In this document: positions 1-11,500 of the stretch, piece after piece
How positions within the stretch are numbered: the stretch's first letter is position 1
Layout: every line of letters begins with the position of its first letter
NCBI GenBank assembly: GCA_903927025.1
Contig: CAIYLG010000047.1
Coordinates: forward strand, 24,596 to 88,595
Direction: 5' to 3'
DNA: 64,000 nt
DNA from: an uncultured Armatimonadota bacterium
Lineage (GTDB): Bacteria; Armatimonadota; Fimbriimonadia; Fimbriimonadales; Fimbriimonadaceae
Made by a program: the position numbers and the translations under genes
Notes under the pieces: model-generated
What the model was told of the DNA's origin: nothing
The model's input: the letters and a program-made list of their open reading frames with translations, nothing else
Databases searched by the model: none

Positions 1-358
1 CAAGGAATGTCAGAGCGCACAGGACGGTCACCGCGAGGTAACCCATCACGTTCATACGCTTCTTCAACTGAGCGGCCTGAACCGCCATCACCATGGTGAA
101 GGAGCTGAACAGAAGCACCGTGGTGTTGAACGCGCCCATCCTAACATCTAAGTGCTCGTGAGCGATGTAGAAGTCCTGCTGGTAGTTCCAGCGATAGAGC
201 GTGTAGATGAAGAACAGCGCTCCAAAGAACATCACTTCTGACACGAGGAACGTCCACATGCCGACGAGGTATGTTTCGCTCTGTTGCGCCATATCCTCGT
301 ACTGATGCTTCAGTCCGGGATCGTGGCTGTGGTGCAGGGAGTCCGTGTTTGCCGACAT
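1..358 (-). CDS. ctaE: cytochrome c oxidase subunit III (partial, C-terminus beyond window)
   Basis: Only the first 119 codons are visible; the gene runs off the left edge of the window. The ATG lies 2 nt past the stop of the subunit I gene. The visible protein has a hydrophilic N-terminus, then a membrane segment with VGMWTFLVSEVMFFGALFF, which is the first conserved helix block of heme-copper oxidase subunit III. A second hydrophobic block, ending near LKKRMNVMGYLAVTVLCALTFL, starts before the cut. Subunit III is a structural membrane subunit of the aa3/caa3 oxidase. It is the last visible gene of the long respiratory operon. Identity is well supported by the motif and by its position after ctaC and ctaD. 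Confidence 0.9.
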   Translation of the reverse strand, partial: MSANTDSLHHSHDPGLKHQYEDMAQQSETYLVGMWTFLVSEVMFFGALFFIYTLYRWNYQQDFYIAHEHLDVRMGAFNTTVLLFSSFTMVMAVQAAQLKKRMNVMGYLAVTVLCALTFL

Positions 359-360
359 GG

Positions 361-2054
<1,694 letters not shown>

Positions 2055-2058
<4 letters not shown>

Positions 2059-3185
2059 CTATTCTTTCCTTCTGCGGCTACCGCCCCAACCGCTGGGGAC
2101 CCAATTCTTCGCGTTGGGGACGCATCCGGATCTGCCGTGTTGTACTGCAGCGCGTTCGTTGACAGTGACGTTGGGTTGTTATTCCCCGATACGGCGGAAA
2201 CTCCTGAATTTCGATTGATGTTGCTGGTCGGTACCGTAGCCGCAGGCGTGCCAAGCACCTTGATGTAGGCAGTCAGGTTGAGGACGTCCTCCTCAGTAAG
2301 CTGACCTTCATACACGGGCATCGTCTGTCCGTAGCCAGAAGTGATGTGATCGTACGGCCGAAGGATCGAGCTTCTCATGTACTCGTCGTCTGCAACAGCG
2401 GACGTTCCGTCTGAGAACACTCTTCGCTTGCCGAAGATGCCGTAGAGCGATGGAGCGCGCAAGGTGTCTTCCGAACCGTGGCAACTGTTGCATCCAACCT
2501 TGTTGAAGGTCTTGGCTCCAGCTTGAGCCATCGTCATCGGGGCAACCGACTGTCCACCGTTAGCTAGCCACTCTTGAAATTCTTTTGGCTCCATCGCGAC
2601 GACTTTGCCGCCCATTTCTGAGTGCTGAGTTCCGCAGTACATATTGCAGAACAGGTGGTATTCGCCGGCCTTGGTTGCCGTGAACCAGAGCTGGGTGTAC
2701 CGCCCTGGTACGACATGCTCTTGAACCCGGAAGGCTGGAATGTAGAAAGCGTGCAACACGTCCTGGCTGATCATCGTCAGCTTGACTGGCTTGCCGACTG
2801 GTACGTGAAGCGTGTTGTTTTCTCGGACGCCGTTGCCATGCTCAACGTGCCACATCCACTGCTTGCCGATGACGTATATCTCAGTTGCATCCTTCGGCGG
2901 AGTGCGCATCTTCACGTAGAGCGACGTGCCGAAGTAGAACATGATAAGACCAAGCACGAGAGGCACGATGGTCCAGGTGAGCTCCAGAAACAGGTTCTCA
3001 TAAATCGGGCGAGATCGGCTGACCTTGGTTCCCTTCTTGTATCGGAAGATAAAGATGAGAACGGCGAGGCTGACAATAACCGTAAAGAAAAGCGTCAGTC
3101 CAAGCAGGACATAAAACAGCACGTCGTATTCGGCCGAGAAATTCGAGGCCGAAGGCGGCGATAGCGGGAAGTTGAAGAATTGCAT
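2055..3185 (-). CDS. ctaC: cytochrome c oxidase subunit II with fused C-terminal cytochrome c (caa3 type)
   Basis: This subunit takes electrons from a cytochrome c or directly from complex III and passes them through CuA to subunit I. In 376 aa it has two N-terminal membrane helices (about 22-48 and 68-90), a periplasmic cupredoxin domain and a cytochrome c domain. The CuA ligands are visible: His145, Cys180, Cys184, His188 and Met191 ([12 protein letters not shown]). A heme-binding CNSCH starts at 232, with a distal Met in TMPVYEG. The fused cytochrome c makes this a caa3 oxidase, which can dock directly to alternative complex III. It lies 15 nt downstream of the SCO gene and overlaps ctaD by 4 nt. 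The last 70 residues are Asn/Ser/Pro-rich with no recognised domain. Confidence 0.96.
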
Positions 3186-3200
3186 GGATAAATTGCCGAG

Positions 3201-4127
3201 CTAGCGGGTGCTCAGGCCACCTCCGCCAGTAGAGTTTTCACGGTTACCTTTCACAAACATGGTGACAATGGATGCGCCCAGACCAAGCAGTGTCAACACT
3301 CCAATCAAGCGCCAAACGTTTTCGATTGCGACACGATTCTTTCCTGTTGCCGGATCCACCATCAAGCATCCAAACATCCAGGATTGGTCAGCCTTCTTGC
3401 CAATCTTGCCTTGTGCGGCGACTGCGACCCCCGACTCAACTTCCTTTGTTTGGAAGTCGTTGCCGATGGTATAGCCAGAGATCTTGCCGGCCGGTGTCAG
3501 CATGACCGTACAGGTTGGGTGGTTGATGAGATTCAGCGTGGTGTGATGGGTCACATCCGGAATCGTGCGATAGCTGTATTTGAGGCCAATCGACTGAGAG
3601 AGAGCCTCGATTGACTCCTTCGATCCAGTGAGAAGGTGCCAGCCCTTTTCGGTTTCGATTCGCCAGGCGGCGACTTCCTCAGGGTTCTTCTTGGGCGGAG
3701 CCAGGGAGTTGAAGATGAGAGCCTTCTTCGATCGAGCCAGCCCAGCATCCTCTACGGGGTCGATGCTGTACATCAGGATGTCCATGTCTCGCCCCGGCTT
3801 CAGGATGTTCCCCTGAGTCGCCTTGGCCAGCGTCTTCATGATGTTGTCTGTAAGGATTGCGCAGCCGGTCTTGCAGCTGTAGAAGACTGGGACCAGAATC
3901 GTCGGCCGATTGGTCAGCATGTCTCCAAGCTTGACTTTGCGACCATCTTCATCCGTAAATGGAAGTTGGGTCGGGATAGAATCTCCGAGTTTCTGAGTGA
4001 TGCCCATCGACTTGGTCAGCGAAGATTGGCCCCTGGTGGTGGAAAGGGCAAGCCCAAGAAACAGGAGCGGCCACAGGGCTACCCACATGTTCTTGTACTT
4101 CTTTGCTTCAAGTCGATCGGTGCTCAT
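3201..4127 (-). CDS. SCO1/SenC family copper chaperone with C-terminal membrane anchor
   Basis: SCO proteins deliver copper to the CuA site of oxidase subunit II. The 308-aa protein has an N-terminal membrane helix (about 13-31), a thioredoxin-like domain with the copper-binding pair Cys85-Cys89 (YSCKTGCAI) and the partner His203 (INHPTC), then a second helix near the C-terminus (NVWRLIGVLTLLGLGASIV). The second anchor is longer than in classical Sco1 but fits variants found beside alternative complex III in several phyla. The start overlaps the end of the previous gene by 4 nt (ATGA). It is placed directly before ctaC, as expected for a CuA assembly factor. Confidence 0.92.
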   Translation of the reverse strand: MSTDRLEAKKYKNMWVALWPLLFLGLALSTTRGQSSLTKSMGITQKLGDSIPTQLPFTDEDGRKVKLGDMLTNRPTILVPVFYSCKTGCAILTDNIMKTLAKATQGNILKPGRDMDILMYSIDPVEDAGLARSKKALIFNSLAPPKKNPEEVAAWRIETEKGWHLLTGSKESIEALSQSIGLKYSYRTIPDVTHHTTLNLINHPTCTVMLTPAGKISGYTIGNDFQTKEVESGVAVAAQGKIGKKADQSWMFGCLMVDPATGKNRVAIENVWRLIGVLTLLGLGASIVTMFVKGNRENSTGGGGLSTR

Positions 4128-4681
4128 GGATTATTGACCTTCGGTGCGGCTACAGTTGGGGCTTTCGGCGTGGCGGATTGCTGTAAGGTGCCCGTCATGT
4201 TGTCCCTGTTGATCGTGAGCGGCTTGCCGGCGGCTGGAATCTTCTCTCCAATCGCAGGATCGGGAGTGTGTCCCTTTGTCACGGCTGGTACTTCAGAACC
4301 GGTTGCCTTGATTCCGTTCTTGGCGACGATGGCAATGGCCTCGTCAATTGGAACGTGCAGGTGGGTCTGCTCTTTGTCGGCCCAACCCACAGGTGCGTTC
4401 AAGACGGCCGTTTCGTGCTGGCGAATCTCGGAGATATCCACCTTTGCCGCGATGTTGCTCTGCAGCATGGGATAGTTGGCAGCCGGCAGAATTCGGTTTG
4501 GCGCCCGCTTGTTCTCGAAGACGGTCGGATTCATCACGCGATAGGCGCCAAAGCCGATAATGGCGGAGGCAATCGCGAAGATAAAGAATCCAATCGTCGC
4601 ATTTCGAATCGCTACGGTATTGAGGTCTCGAACCTCATAACCAAGCTCGACCAGCGGATCTTCACGCTTCTCAGTGTGCAT
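4124..4681 (-). CDS. conserved single-helix membrane protein of the complex III/oxidase operon
   Basis: The 185-aa protein has one membrane helix (about 27-49, NATIGFFIFAIASAIIGFGAY) after a short cytoplasmic N-terminus, then a soluble domain. The block PMLQSN, then GWADKE, then HVPIDEAIAIVAKNG resembles small proteins I recall beside alternative complex III and caa3 genes in Acidobacteria and relatives, with the form LQ...E...GW.D...IPID.A...L...G. Their function is not known to me. The longer open frame starts at 4825 inside actF, but the ATG at 4681 overlaps the actF stop by only 11 nt and removes a non-conserved Arg-rich extension, so I chose it. The tail is Pro/Ala/Thr-rich. An assembly or accessory role is inferred from position only. 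Confidence 0.75.
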   Translation of the reverse strand: MHTEKREDPLVELGYEVRDLNTVAIRNATIGFFIFAIASAIIGFGAYRVMNPTVFENKRAPNRILPAANYPMLQSNIAAKVDISEIRQHETAVLNAPVGWADKEQTHLHVPIDEAIAIVAKNGIKATGSEVPAVTKGHTPDPAIGEKIPAAGKPLTINRDNMTGTLQQSATPKAPTVAAPKVNNP

Positions 4682-5930
4682 GCTGTGCGGCCTCCTGAAG
4701 GCGGGTGTCGTATGTGGGAAGCAGAGGAGCCTTCTTTGCCTGGCTGCTGAAAACGAAGAACCAGATTCCACCGATTGCGACAAAAGCCAGAGCGTCCGTG
4801 AGCAGTGCCGGGGTCGCGGGTCCACTTGGTCCGCGTCCGCCGGGCAAGGCAGGGATGATGTACTGGTAGATGTCCACGATGTGAACGCAGAAGATCCAGC
4901 CGGCGGCCTTGGCGAGGTTCATCGCCGTCTTCTTGGTTCGCGGAGTGATCAGCGTAAAGAAGGGAATGAAGAACTGGCCGACGATACAGATCAGGCCAAC
5001 CGCACCCCAGGTGAAGTTGCTCGTGATCGGCTCGACGTTGCTGCTTCGCGCCTGATAGTAAGAGGTGGTTTCTGGCAGGTTGCCGTTCCAGATGATCAGG
5101 AACTGAGACAGCGAGGTGTAGCCCCAGAGCATTGTTAGAACGAACAGCATGTTGCCGAGGTCCTTTGTGAGGTCCGGCCGCATGATGTCCTTATAAGGCG
5201 CTCGGTGAGCGTTGACGCAGAAGATGAGAACCGCGAGAGACAGAGCGCCAAGGCAGGCGCTGATCAGGCTCCAGGTTCCGAACATCGTGGAGGACCAGTG
5301 CGGCTCCAGCGACATCACCCAGTCCGTCACCGCGAAGGTGCACGTGAGGAAGAACATGACGATGCCGACGGCACCCCATGAGCTTCGTCCCGCTTCCAGC
5401 TTGAAATCCTTGCTGACTTCCTGTCGCATCGCGGACTTTCGAAGGAACCAGGCGAGGCCCGCCCAAAGAACGAAGTAGCCAACGAGTCGGATTTCAAAAA
5501 AAGTTGGGTTCAGGTACGGAGCCTTGAACTTAAGAATTCGATCTGCAGCGACTTTGGCGGGATCTGCCCAGGCGTACATCGCCTTGAGGTTGGCAACGAT
5601 CGGCAGGAACAGCACAAACATCGCGCCAAAGGAGACCGCGCCTCCGCCTGCTTCCAGGATTCGGATAATGGCCACCGACCAGTTGCCGCGAACCGTGTTG
5701 TGGAGCAACGAGAGGCCGAAGAATCCCAGGGTGATGCCCATCCAGAAGATGAAGCCGAACATGTAAGAACCCATCATTTGGATCTTCATGGCTTCTCCGC
5801 CGGAGAACATCAGGACGAGGCAGACGATGATGCCGATGATGCCGACAACAGACGCCGCTGGCGCCCGCTTGCCGAGATCGAGCCCAGTGCCCGCTTCCTG
5901 GATGGTTGTATCGTGAGTCGTGGTGGTCAT
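4671..5930 (-). CDS. actF: alternative complex III, quinol-site membrane subunit ActF
   Basis: ActF is the smaller NrfD-like integral membrane subunit of alternative complex III, a quinol:cytochrome c oxidoreductase unrelated to the bc1 complex. The 419-aa protein has about ten hydrophobic segments, for example KIQMMGSYMFGFIFWMGITL and EIRLVGYFVLWAGLAWFL. It carries the LEPHWSSTMFG segment typical of this family. It overlaps actE by 4 nt upstream and the small membrane protein gene downstream. The assignment rests on family resemblance together with gene order actA-F. The closely related ActC is separately present at 7134-8588. Confidence 0.92.
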   Translation of the reverse strand: MTTTTHDTTIQEAGTGLDLGKRAPAASVVGIIGIIVCLVLMFSGGEAMKIQMMGSYMFGFIFWMGITLGFFGLSLLHNTVRGNWSVAIIRILEAGGGAVSFGAMFVLFLPIVANLKAMYAWADPAKVAADRILKFKAPYLNPTFFEIRLVGYFVLWAGLAWFLRKSAMRQEVSKDFKLEAGRSSWGAVGIVMFFLTCTFAVTDWVMSLEPHWSSTMFGTWSLISACLGALSLAVLIFCVNAHRAPYKDIMRPDLTKDLGNMLFVLTMLWGYTSLSQFLIIWNGNLPETTSYYQARSSNVEPITSNFTWGAVGLICIVGQFFIPFFTLITPRTKKTAMNLAKAAGWIFCVHIVDIYQYIIPALPGGRGPSGPATPALLTDALAFVAIGGIWFFVFSSQAKKAPLLPTYDTRLQEAAQHAH

Positions 5931-6580
5931 TTCTGAGCTAGCCTGGTGTTTGAATCTGCTTGAGCCGTCTCTTGCTTCGCGGCGCCCAAGTCGCCTGCGG
6001 GCAATGCCTTCGAAACCTCTTCAGCTGGAACATCCTGAGGAGCGGCGTACTGGCTGAGCTGGAGTGCTCGGATGTAGGCAACGATGCCCCATCGATCCTG
6101 GGGCTCCACTCTTGCCGCATACGAGAACATGGCTCCGTAGCCATTGGTGATGACATCGTAGAAGTGGCCGACCGGCATCTTGCGCAGTCGATCGGTGTGG
6201 ATGTTTCCAACCGGACGCTTCAGCGAGAAGCCTCGGTGAGCGATCATGCCCTGACCGTCTCCCAATCGTCCGTGGCATGGCGAGCAATAGATATTGAATC
6301 GCTCCTGACCCCGGAGAAGAAGAGCCTTGTCAACTTTAACGCCGTCGGGAAAACCATCCAGCCACTTGCCATTTGCGGCACCGGCAAAGAACGCATCGTC
6401 CTCGCGGAGGTGACCGCGCGGGATCGTGCCGGGCACCAGCGGTCGGTTGGCGGCATGGTCTGCGAAGAACTCGCTCTCATCGAGCGGCTCCTGCTTTGGC
6501 TGTCGCCACATATCGGTGTTGCATCCGCTAAGGATCAGCGCACCGAAACCGAGGATCGCGAGTTTCTGTTGCTTATTCAT
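5927..6580 (-). CDS. actE: alternative complex III, monoheme cytochrome c subunit ActE
   Basis: The 217-aa protein has a lipoprotein signal (LGFGALILSGCN, lipid Cys about residue 20) and a single heme-binding site CSPCHGRLGDG near residue 100. A candidate distal Met lies in RKMPVGHFYDV or YGAMFSY. ActE is the membrane-anchored monoheme cytochrome c of alternative complex III and is the likely electron exit toward the caa3 cytochrome c domain. The start shares one base with the actD stop (TGATG) and its end overlaps actF by 4 nt. The length fits the family. Confidence 0.93.
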   Translation of the reverse strand: MNKQQKLAILGFGALILSGCNTDMWRQPKQEPLDESEFFADHAANRPLVPGTIPRGHLREDDAFFAGAANGKWLDGFPDGVKVDKALLLRGQERFNIYCSPCHGRLGDGQGMIAHRGFSLKRPVGNIHTDRLRKMPVGHFYDVITNGYGAMFSYAARVEPQDRWGIVAYIRALQLSQYAAPQDVPAEEVSKALPAGDLGAAKQETAQADSNTRLAQK

Positions 6581-7134
6581 CAGTGCTCCACCTCGGAGAC
6601 AGCGACGGCTCCCAGACCTTCCAGAAACGCCTTGGTTTCCTTCTCATCAAATTTGGGGTCCTTAACTTCTATCGCCAAGAAGAATCGATCGATCGAAGCG
6701 CGCTGGAATCCAGGCGTATTGAAGATCGAGTGGTACGGCTTTGGCAGGCCGTTGAGCCCGAACATGCAGACGAATGCGGTGAGCGCTGAGAACAGGATCG
6801 TGCATTCGAACGTGACCGGGAAGAATGAGGGAAGCGAGTTGAACGGCTTGCCACCCACGCTGAGCGGATAGTCCACAGCGGCGGTGTACCACTGCAGAGT
6901 GAATCCAAAGAAGGCTCCGCACAGGCCACCGGTGAAGATGAGCCAGGGCACCTTGATGTCGTGGAACCGGAGCGCATCTGATAGACCGTGGACCGGGAAC
7001 GGCGTATAGGCATCTATCTCGCGGTATCCGGCATCAGCCGTCTGCTCAGCGGCGGTCAACAGCGCTTCGGCGCTGGTGAACTCCGCGACGATGGCGTAGG
7101 TGCCAGTTGGATCTGCGTTATTGGAGTGGCTCAT
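6580..7134 (-). CDS. actD: alternative complex III, subunit ActD (DUF3341)
   Basis: The 184-aa protein has a soluble N-terminal half (TYAIVAEFTSAEALLTAAE, DAYTPFPVHGL) followed by two membrane helices (about 63-80 and 98-123). This is the DUF3341 family. The DAYTPFPVHG motif is characteristic. ActD has no cofactor and packs against ActC and ActF in the complex. The start overlaps the actC stop by one base (TAATG), and its own stop overlaps the actE start by one base, so the three subunits are probably translationally coupled. Confidence 0.93.
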   Translation of the reverse strand: MSHSNNADPTGTYAIVAEFTSAEALLTAAEQTADAGYREIDAYTPFPVHGLSDALRFHDIKVPWLIFTGGLCGAFFGFTLQWYTAAVDYPLSVGGKPFNSLPSFFPVTFECTILFSALTAFVCMFGLNGLPKPYHSIFNTPGFQRASIDRFFLAIEVKDPKFDEKETKAFLEGLGAVAVSEVEH

Positions 7135-8588
7135 TAGTGTGCGCCTCCGGCGAGCGGGATCTCAACAGTATCGGAGTTCTCCAGCAGGTCGGGGATTTCG
7201 ATCGCACTGTGCGCGATGAGTGAGTCTCGATGACCCAACATCTTGTACAGCAGATCCTTCACCTCAAAGATATTGATAACCGGCATGAACCGGATGAAGA
7301 GGAACATCAGGACGATGAAGAAGCCGATGGTTCCCGCGAACATTCCGAAGTCCCAGAAGGTCGGGTAGTACATTCTGTTGGCGCTTGGCAGGTAGTTGGC
7401 GGTCAACGACATCGGGATGATGACGAAGCGCTCCAGCCACATTCCAACGCTGACGAACTGGCAGACGATCATGACGATCGTCAAGTTCTTTCTGCACCAG
7501 GGAATCCAGAAGACCTGAGGAGCGACGATGTTGCAGACGATCAGCGAGTAGTAAGCCCATGAGTAAGGACCACTCAACCGTCGAAGGAGGGTGAGGTCCC
7601 ATTCATTGGGGTTCGCCGAGTACCACGCATAGAACATTTCAAGCGTGTAGCCGTAGGCAACGATGAGGCCAGTCGCGAGGATGATCTTGGCCATCCAGTC
7701 GATATGGCGCATCGTGATCAAATCTTCCAGCTTGTACAGCTTTCGGATTGGGATCGCGAAGGTAAGCACCATTGCGAAGCCAGCGAACACGGCGCCTGCA
7801 ACGAAGTACGGTGGGAAGACAGTGACGTTCCAACCCGGAACCACCGAGCTCGCAAAGTCGAAGCTAACGATAGAGTGGACCGAGAGAACCAGCGGGGTCG
7901 ATAGACCGGCGAGGATCAGGTAGGCCTGCTCATATCGGTGCCAGTGTCGGTTGCTTCCTCTCCAGCCCAGCGAAGCGAGGGCGAGAAGAACTCTGGCGAA
8001 CTTGTTCTTGCTCTGATCGCGCAAGGTGGCGAAGTCAGGAACCAGACCGATGAACCAGAAGAGAAGCGAAACCGTGAAGTAGGTTGAAACCGCGAAAACG
8101 TCCCACATCAGCGGCGACCGGAACTGCGGCCACAGCGCCATGATATTGGGGTACGGGAACAGCCAGTAGATCGCGACCCAAGGTCGCCCGGTATGCAGGA
8201 GCGGGAACATTCCCGCGCACATAACGGCAAAGATCGTCATCGCTTCTGAGAAGCGGTTGATGGAGTTTCTCCAGGGTTGCCTCAGAAGCAATAGGATCGC
8301 GGAGATCAGGGTTCCAGCGTGACCGATACCGATCCACCAGACGAAGTTGACAATGTCAAACGCCCAGGCGGTGGGAATATTGTTTCCCCAGATGCCGATT
8401 CCTTGGTACAACAGCCACGTGATCGAGGTTGCCAGCAACCCGGTCCCCATAAGGCCGAGCGCGAACATAAAGAACCAGGGGCGGGTGTGCCGCTTCTGGT
8501 CAGTGATCAATGAACTGATGCTCTGGTCGATGGACGCGTAGTCCTGCGTACCAGTGATCATTGTGTCGTTGAGTGGTGTTGACGCCAT
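7134..8588 (-). CDS. actC: alternative complex III, NrfD-like quinol-oxidising subunit ActC
   Basis: This is the large NrfD/PsrC-type membrane subunit that carries the quinol site. It has 484 aa with about ten helices. FVWWIGIGHAGTLISAILLL and CAGMFPLLHTGRPW are typical family blocks. In known structures, conserved His/Asp residues of this first helical bundle bind the quinol. It starts 2 nt after the actB stop and ends one base into actD. The length and helix pattern match ActC. Confidence 0.94.
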   Translation of the reverse strand: MASTPLNDTMITGTQDYASIDQSISSLITDQKRHTRPWFFMFALGLMGTGLLATSITWLLYQGIGIWGNNIPTAWAFDIVNFVWWIGIGHAGTLISAILLLLRQPWRNSINRFSEAMTIFAVMCAGMFPLLHTGRPWVAIYWLFPYPNIMALWPQFRSPLMWDVFAVSTYFTVSLLFWFIGLVPDFATLRDQSKNKFARVLLALASLGWRGSNRHWHRYEQAYLILAGLSTPLVLSVHSIVSFDFASSVVPGWNVTVFPPYFVAGAVFAGFAMVLTFAIPIRKLYKLEDLITMRHIDWMAKIILATGLIVAYGYTLEMFYAWYSANPNEWDLTLLRRLSGPYSWAYYSLIVCNIVAPQVFWIPWCRKNLTIVMIVCQFVSVGMWLERFVIIPMSLTANYLPSANRMYYPTFWDFGMFAGTIGFFIVLMFLFIRFMPVINIFEVKDLLYKMLGHRDSLIAHSAIEIPDLLENSDTVEIPLAGGAH

Positions 8589-8590
8589 GT

Positions 8591-11500
8591 CTAGCTAGGG
8601 GTCTCCGTCTTAGTCGCGGGAGCAAGCTCAGGGTTCGGGTTTCGAACCTTAGCGAGGTGCGAGGTGCGCGGACGCGTCTGCAGGTTCTCCAAGAGGAGAT
8701 AAGCCCGCGGATCGTTTCGGGTCTGGTAGACCGCGCTGTCTTTGTCCATCATGTTTCCGAAGACGATTGTCTGAGTCGGACATGCAGACTGGCAGGCAGT
8801 GATTACCTCTCCGTCCTTGATGTCGCGGCCAGCCTTCTTCGACTCGATTCGGGCTTCATTGATTCGCTGCACGCAGTACGTGCACTTCTCCATGATTCCT
8901 CGACCGCGAACGGTGACATCCGGGTTGTTGAGCATTCTCAGCAGAGGAATTCTCTGCTTCTCATCAACGCGAACGTCAAATTGTCTCTGGTTGTCCGTGT
9001 AGTTCAGATAGTTGAACCGGCGAACCTTGTAGGGGCAGTTGTTGCTGCAGTATCGGGTTCCGACACAGCGGTTGTAAACCATCTGGTTGAGACCCTCATG
9101 GCTGTGGACGGTGGCAGCGACTGGGCAAACTGGCTCGCAGGGAGCCTTTTCGCAGTGCACGCATCCAACCGGCTGCCAGGCAACCTGTGGGCTCTCGGCA
9201 TCGCCGCTGTAGTAGCGGTCAATTCGGAGCCAGTGCATTTCTCGGTGTCGAGCGACCTGGACCTTTCCAACGACCGGAATATTGTTTTCAGCCTGACATG
9301 CGGTGACACAGGCGTTGCAGCCGATGCACGTGGACATATCGATCGTCATCGCCCACTGTGGCCCTTCGTAGTGGAAAATCTCGTCTGGGTAGAGGTTGTT
9401 CTTTCGAATCTCCTCGGACTCGGCCTTCTTCTCCTCGACGTACTTCTCGGAGTTCTTGTTGAAGTCCTCCAGGTTGTATTCCACGATAACGGTTCGGGTG
9501 TCTCCCTCGAACTGCTTTACGTGGTCTCCATCGATGGGCGAGTGGCCCTGAGTAGTGGCAACCGTCGTGACACCGCCAACAGCCTTCAGTTCACCTGAGG
9601 TGAAGTGCATGCCCTTGGTGGTGCGGAACAGGTAGGCATTGAAGCCGCCGCCATCAAAGTTGGAAGTCGAATTGAAGAAGCCACCTGGCTGGCGAGAATC
9701 GCCGGCAGCGATGTGGCCGTCTCCGCTGGATATCGTGCAGACGATGCCGCCTCGAATTCGTCCGTATCCCAGATAAACGCTGACAGCGTCATCTGGATGA
9801 CCGGGCTGAATGAATGCCGCGGTTCGAACCGTGGTGCCGTTGACAGTGAGGTCGACAATTCCCTCGTCCTCGACGTTAAGTGAAGCAGCCGTCTTGGGGC
9901 TGATAATGGCAACGTTGTCCCAAGTCAGCTTCGTGAGGGGCTTTGGAAGCTCTTGGAGCCAACCGTTGTTTGAGAAGGAACCGTCGTAGATGCACGGGTC
10001 CGCAAGCAGGATCACTTCCAGACCGGAGGTCTTGGATGGCCCACCAAGAGAGGCGGCATCCAGCTTGGTTGCCACCGTGAGTGGCTTTGCGGCTGAATCC
10101 TTGACGAGACCGTCGTGAACCGTCCGTCTCCATTCCTTCTCGAAGTCACCGGCGAGCACGCCGGCCTTCTGCCAAGTGCTTCGCACGAGGTCATAGCCAG
10201 ATGCTGGCTTGCCTGCCAGCGTGCTGAGCACCTCTAAGGTGGAGCGGCCCTCGTAGATCGGAGCAATCAGCGGCTGAACGACTGAGTAAGTACCGTCGTA
10301 GGCGCGACCATCTCCCCACTCTTCGAGCGTGTGGGTTACGGGAACGAACCAATTGCAGGCCTGCGAAGTTTCGTCGTCGTAGAGGCCAAGTCGAATCTTG
10401 TATTTCGCCTTCGAAATAGCTTCTGCAAACTTCAGGTCGGCGGGTGCGTTGTAGACAGGATTTCCGCCAATGACCAGAACCGCTTCAACGACTCCAGCGT
10501 TCAGCTCTTCAACAAGCGTCTTCAGGCTTTCGGTGGTGCCGACGGTGGCATCGACCGGGTCGATGTGCTGAACCGTCTGCCCGAATGCCCCGAGCTTCTC
10601 GTTGATTGCCTGGACAAGCGCGTGAACCTCAGGTGCCTGATTGTCGCCGGTGACAACGATAGCGCCACCTGGAACGGACTGCAGGTCCTTGACAATCGCA
10701 TCGATCGCTTTCTGGTGGGATCCGGGCGTACCGGATGCGCCAGCAACACCGAGCGCAGCGGCGAGTGCGGCAGTGACCCCAAAGACTTCGGACGGCTTGA
10801 CTGGCCATCGGTGGTCCGCAACGGCTCCAACGAGACCGGGCGTACTCTCGAACGAGTACAGGCGGTTCATGGTTCCGTTCGTGCCCTTGATTCGGCGTCC
10901 GTTGGCGAAATCTCGAGCGTAGCGGAGACTGCCAGGATTTGCGGTTGGGCTCAGGAAGTCGCCGTCGAGGGAGACGATGACCTTAGCCTTTGTGAAATCG
11001 TAAATCGTGTCGACTGGCTTGCCAAAGGCGAGAGCCGCGCCCTCGTGGGCATTGGATCTGCCAGTGGGCTCGTAGCTGTGCCACTTGGAACCTGGATACT
11101 GCGCTAGCAGATTCTTGATTCCCGCAACAAGAGTTGGGGAGGTGATGGAACCGGTCAGGATTCGGAATCCCGAACCATTCTTCGCCAGCGCTGGCTTCAG
11201 ATTCTTGGAGTAATCCTCAATGAAGAGCTCCCAGGTGCTGATGCTGCCGGTGTCATAGGTGCCAGGATTCGGCTGCTGAAGGATGTTGCCAGCACGATCT
11301 GGATCGTAAAAATTGAGGACCTCCGCCTGAGAAATCACGTCAAGCGCGCCAAGGGAAGCTGGATGCTCCGGGTTGCCCTCAATGAGGATCGGTCGACCTT
11401 CGACCTGCTCCACGAGGACACCGGTGGCGTATCCGCCAAGCGTCACGGCGGTTGCGTAGAACAGCGGCTTGCCCGTGACCAGCTCTTCTGGAGCCTTAAC

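Noticed and set aside
4682..4825. N-terminal extension of the small membrane protein to 4825
   Set aside because: It lies inside actF and encodes an Arg/Ser-rich stretch unlike the rest of the protein.
5960..6871. 303-codon plus-strand frame opposite actE and actD
   Set aside because: It is antisense to two subunits of alternative complex III with correct lengths and overlaps.
8573..9598. 341-codon plus-strand open frame opposite actB
   Set aside because: It lies entirely antisense to the cysteine-rich end of ActB, which has clear motifs. Its own translation has no recognisable domain.
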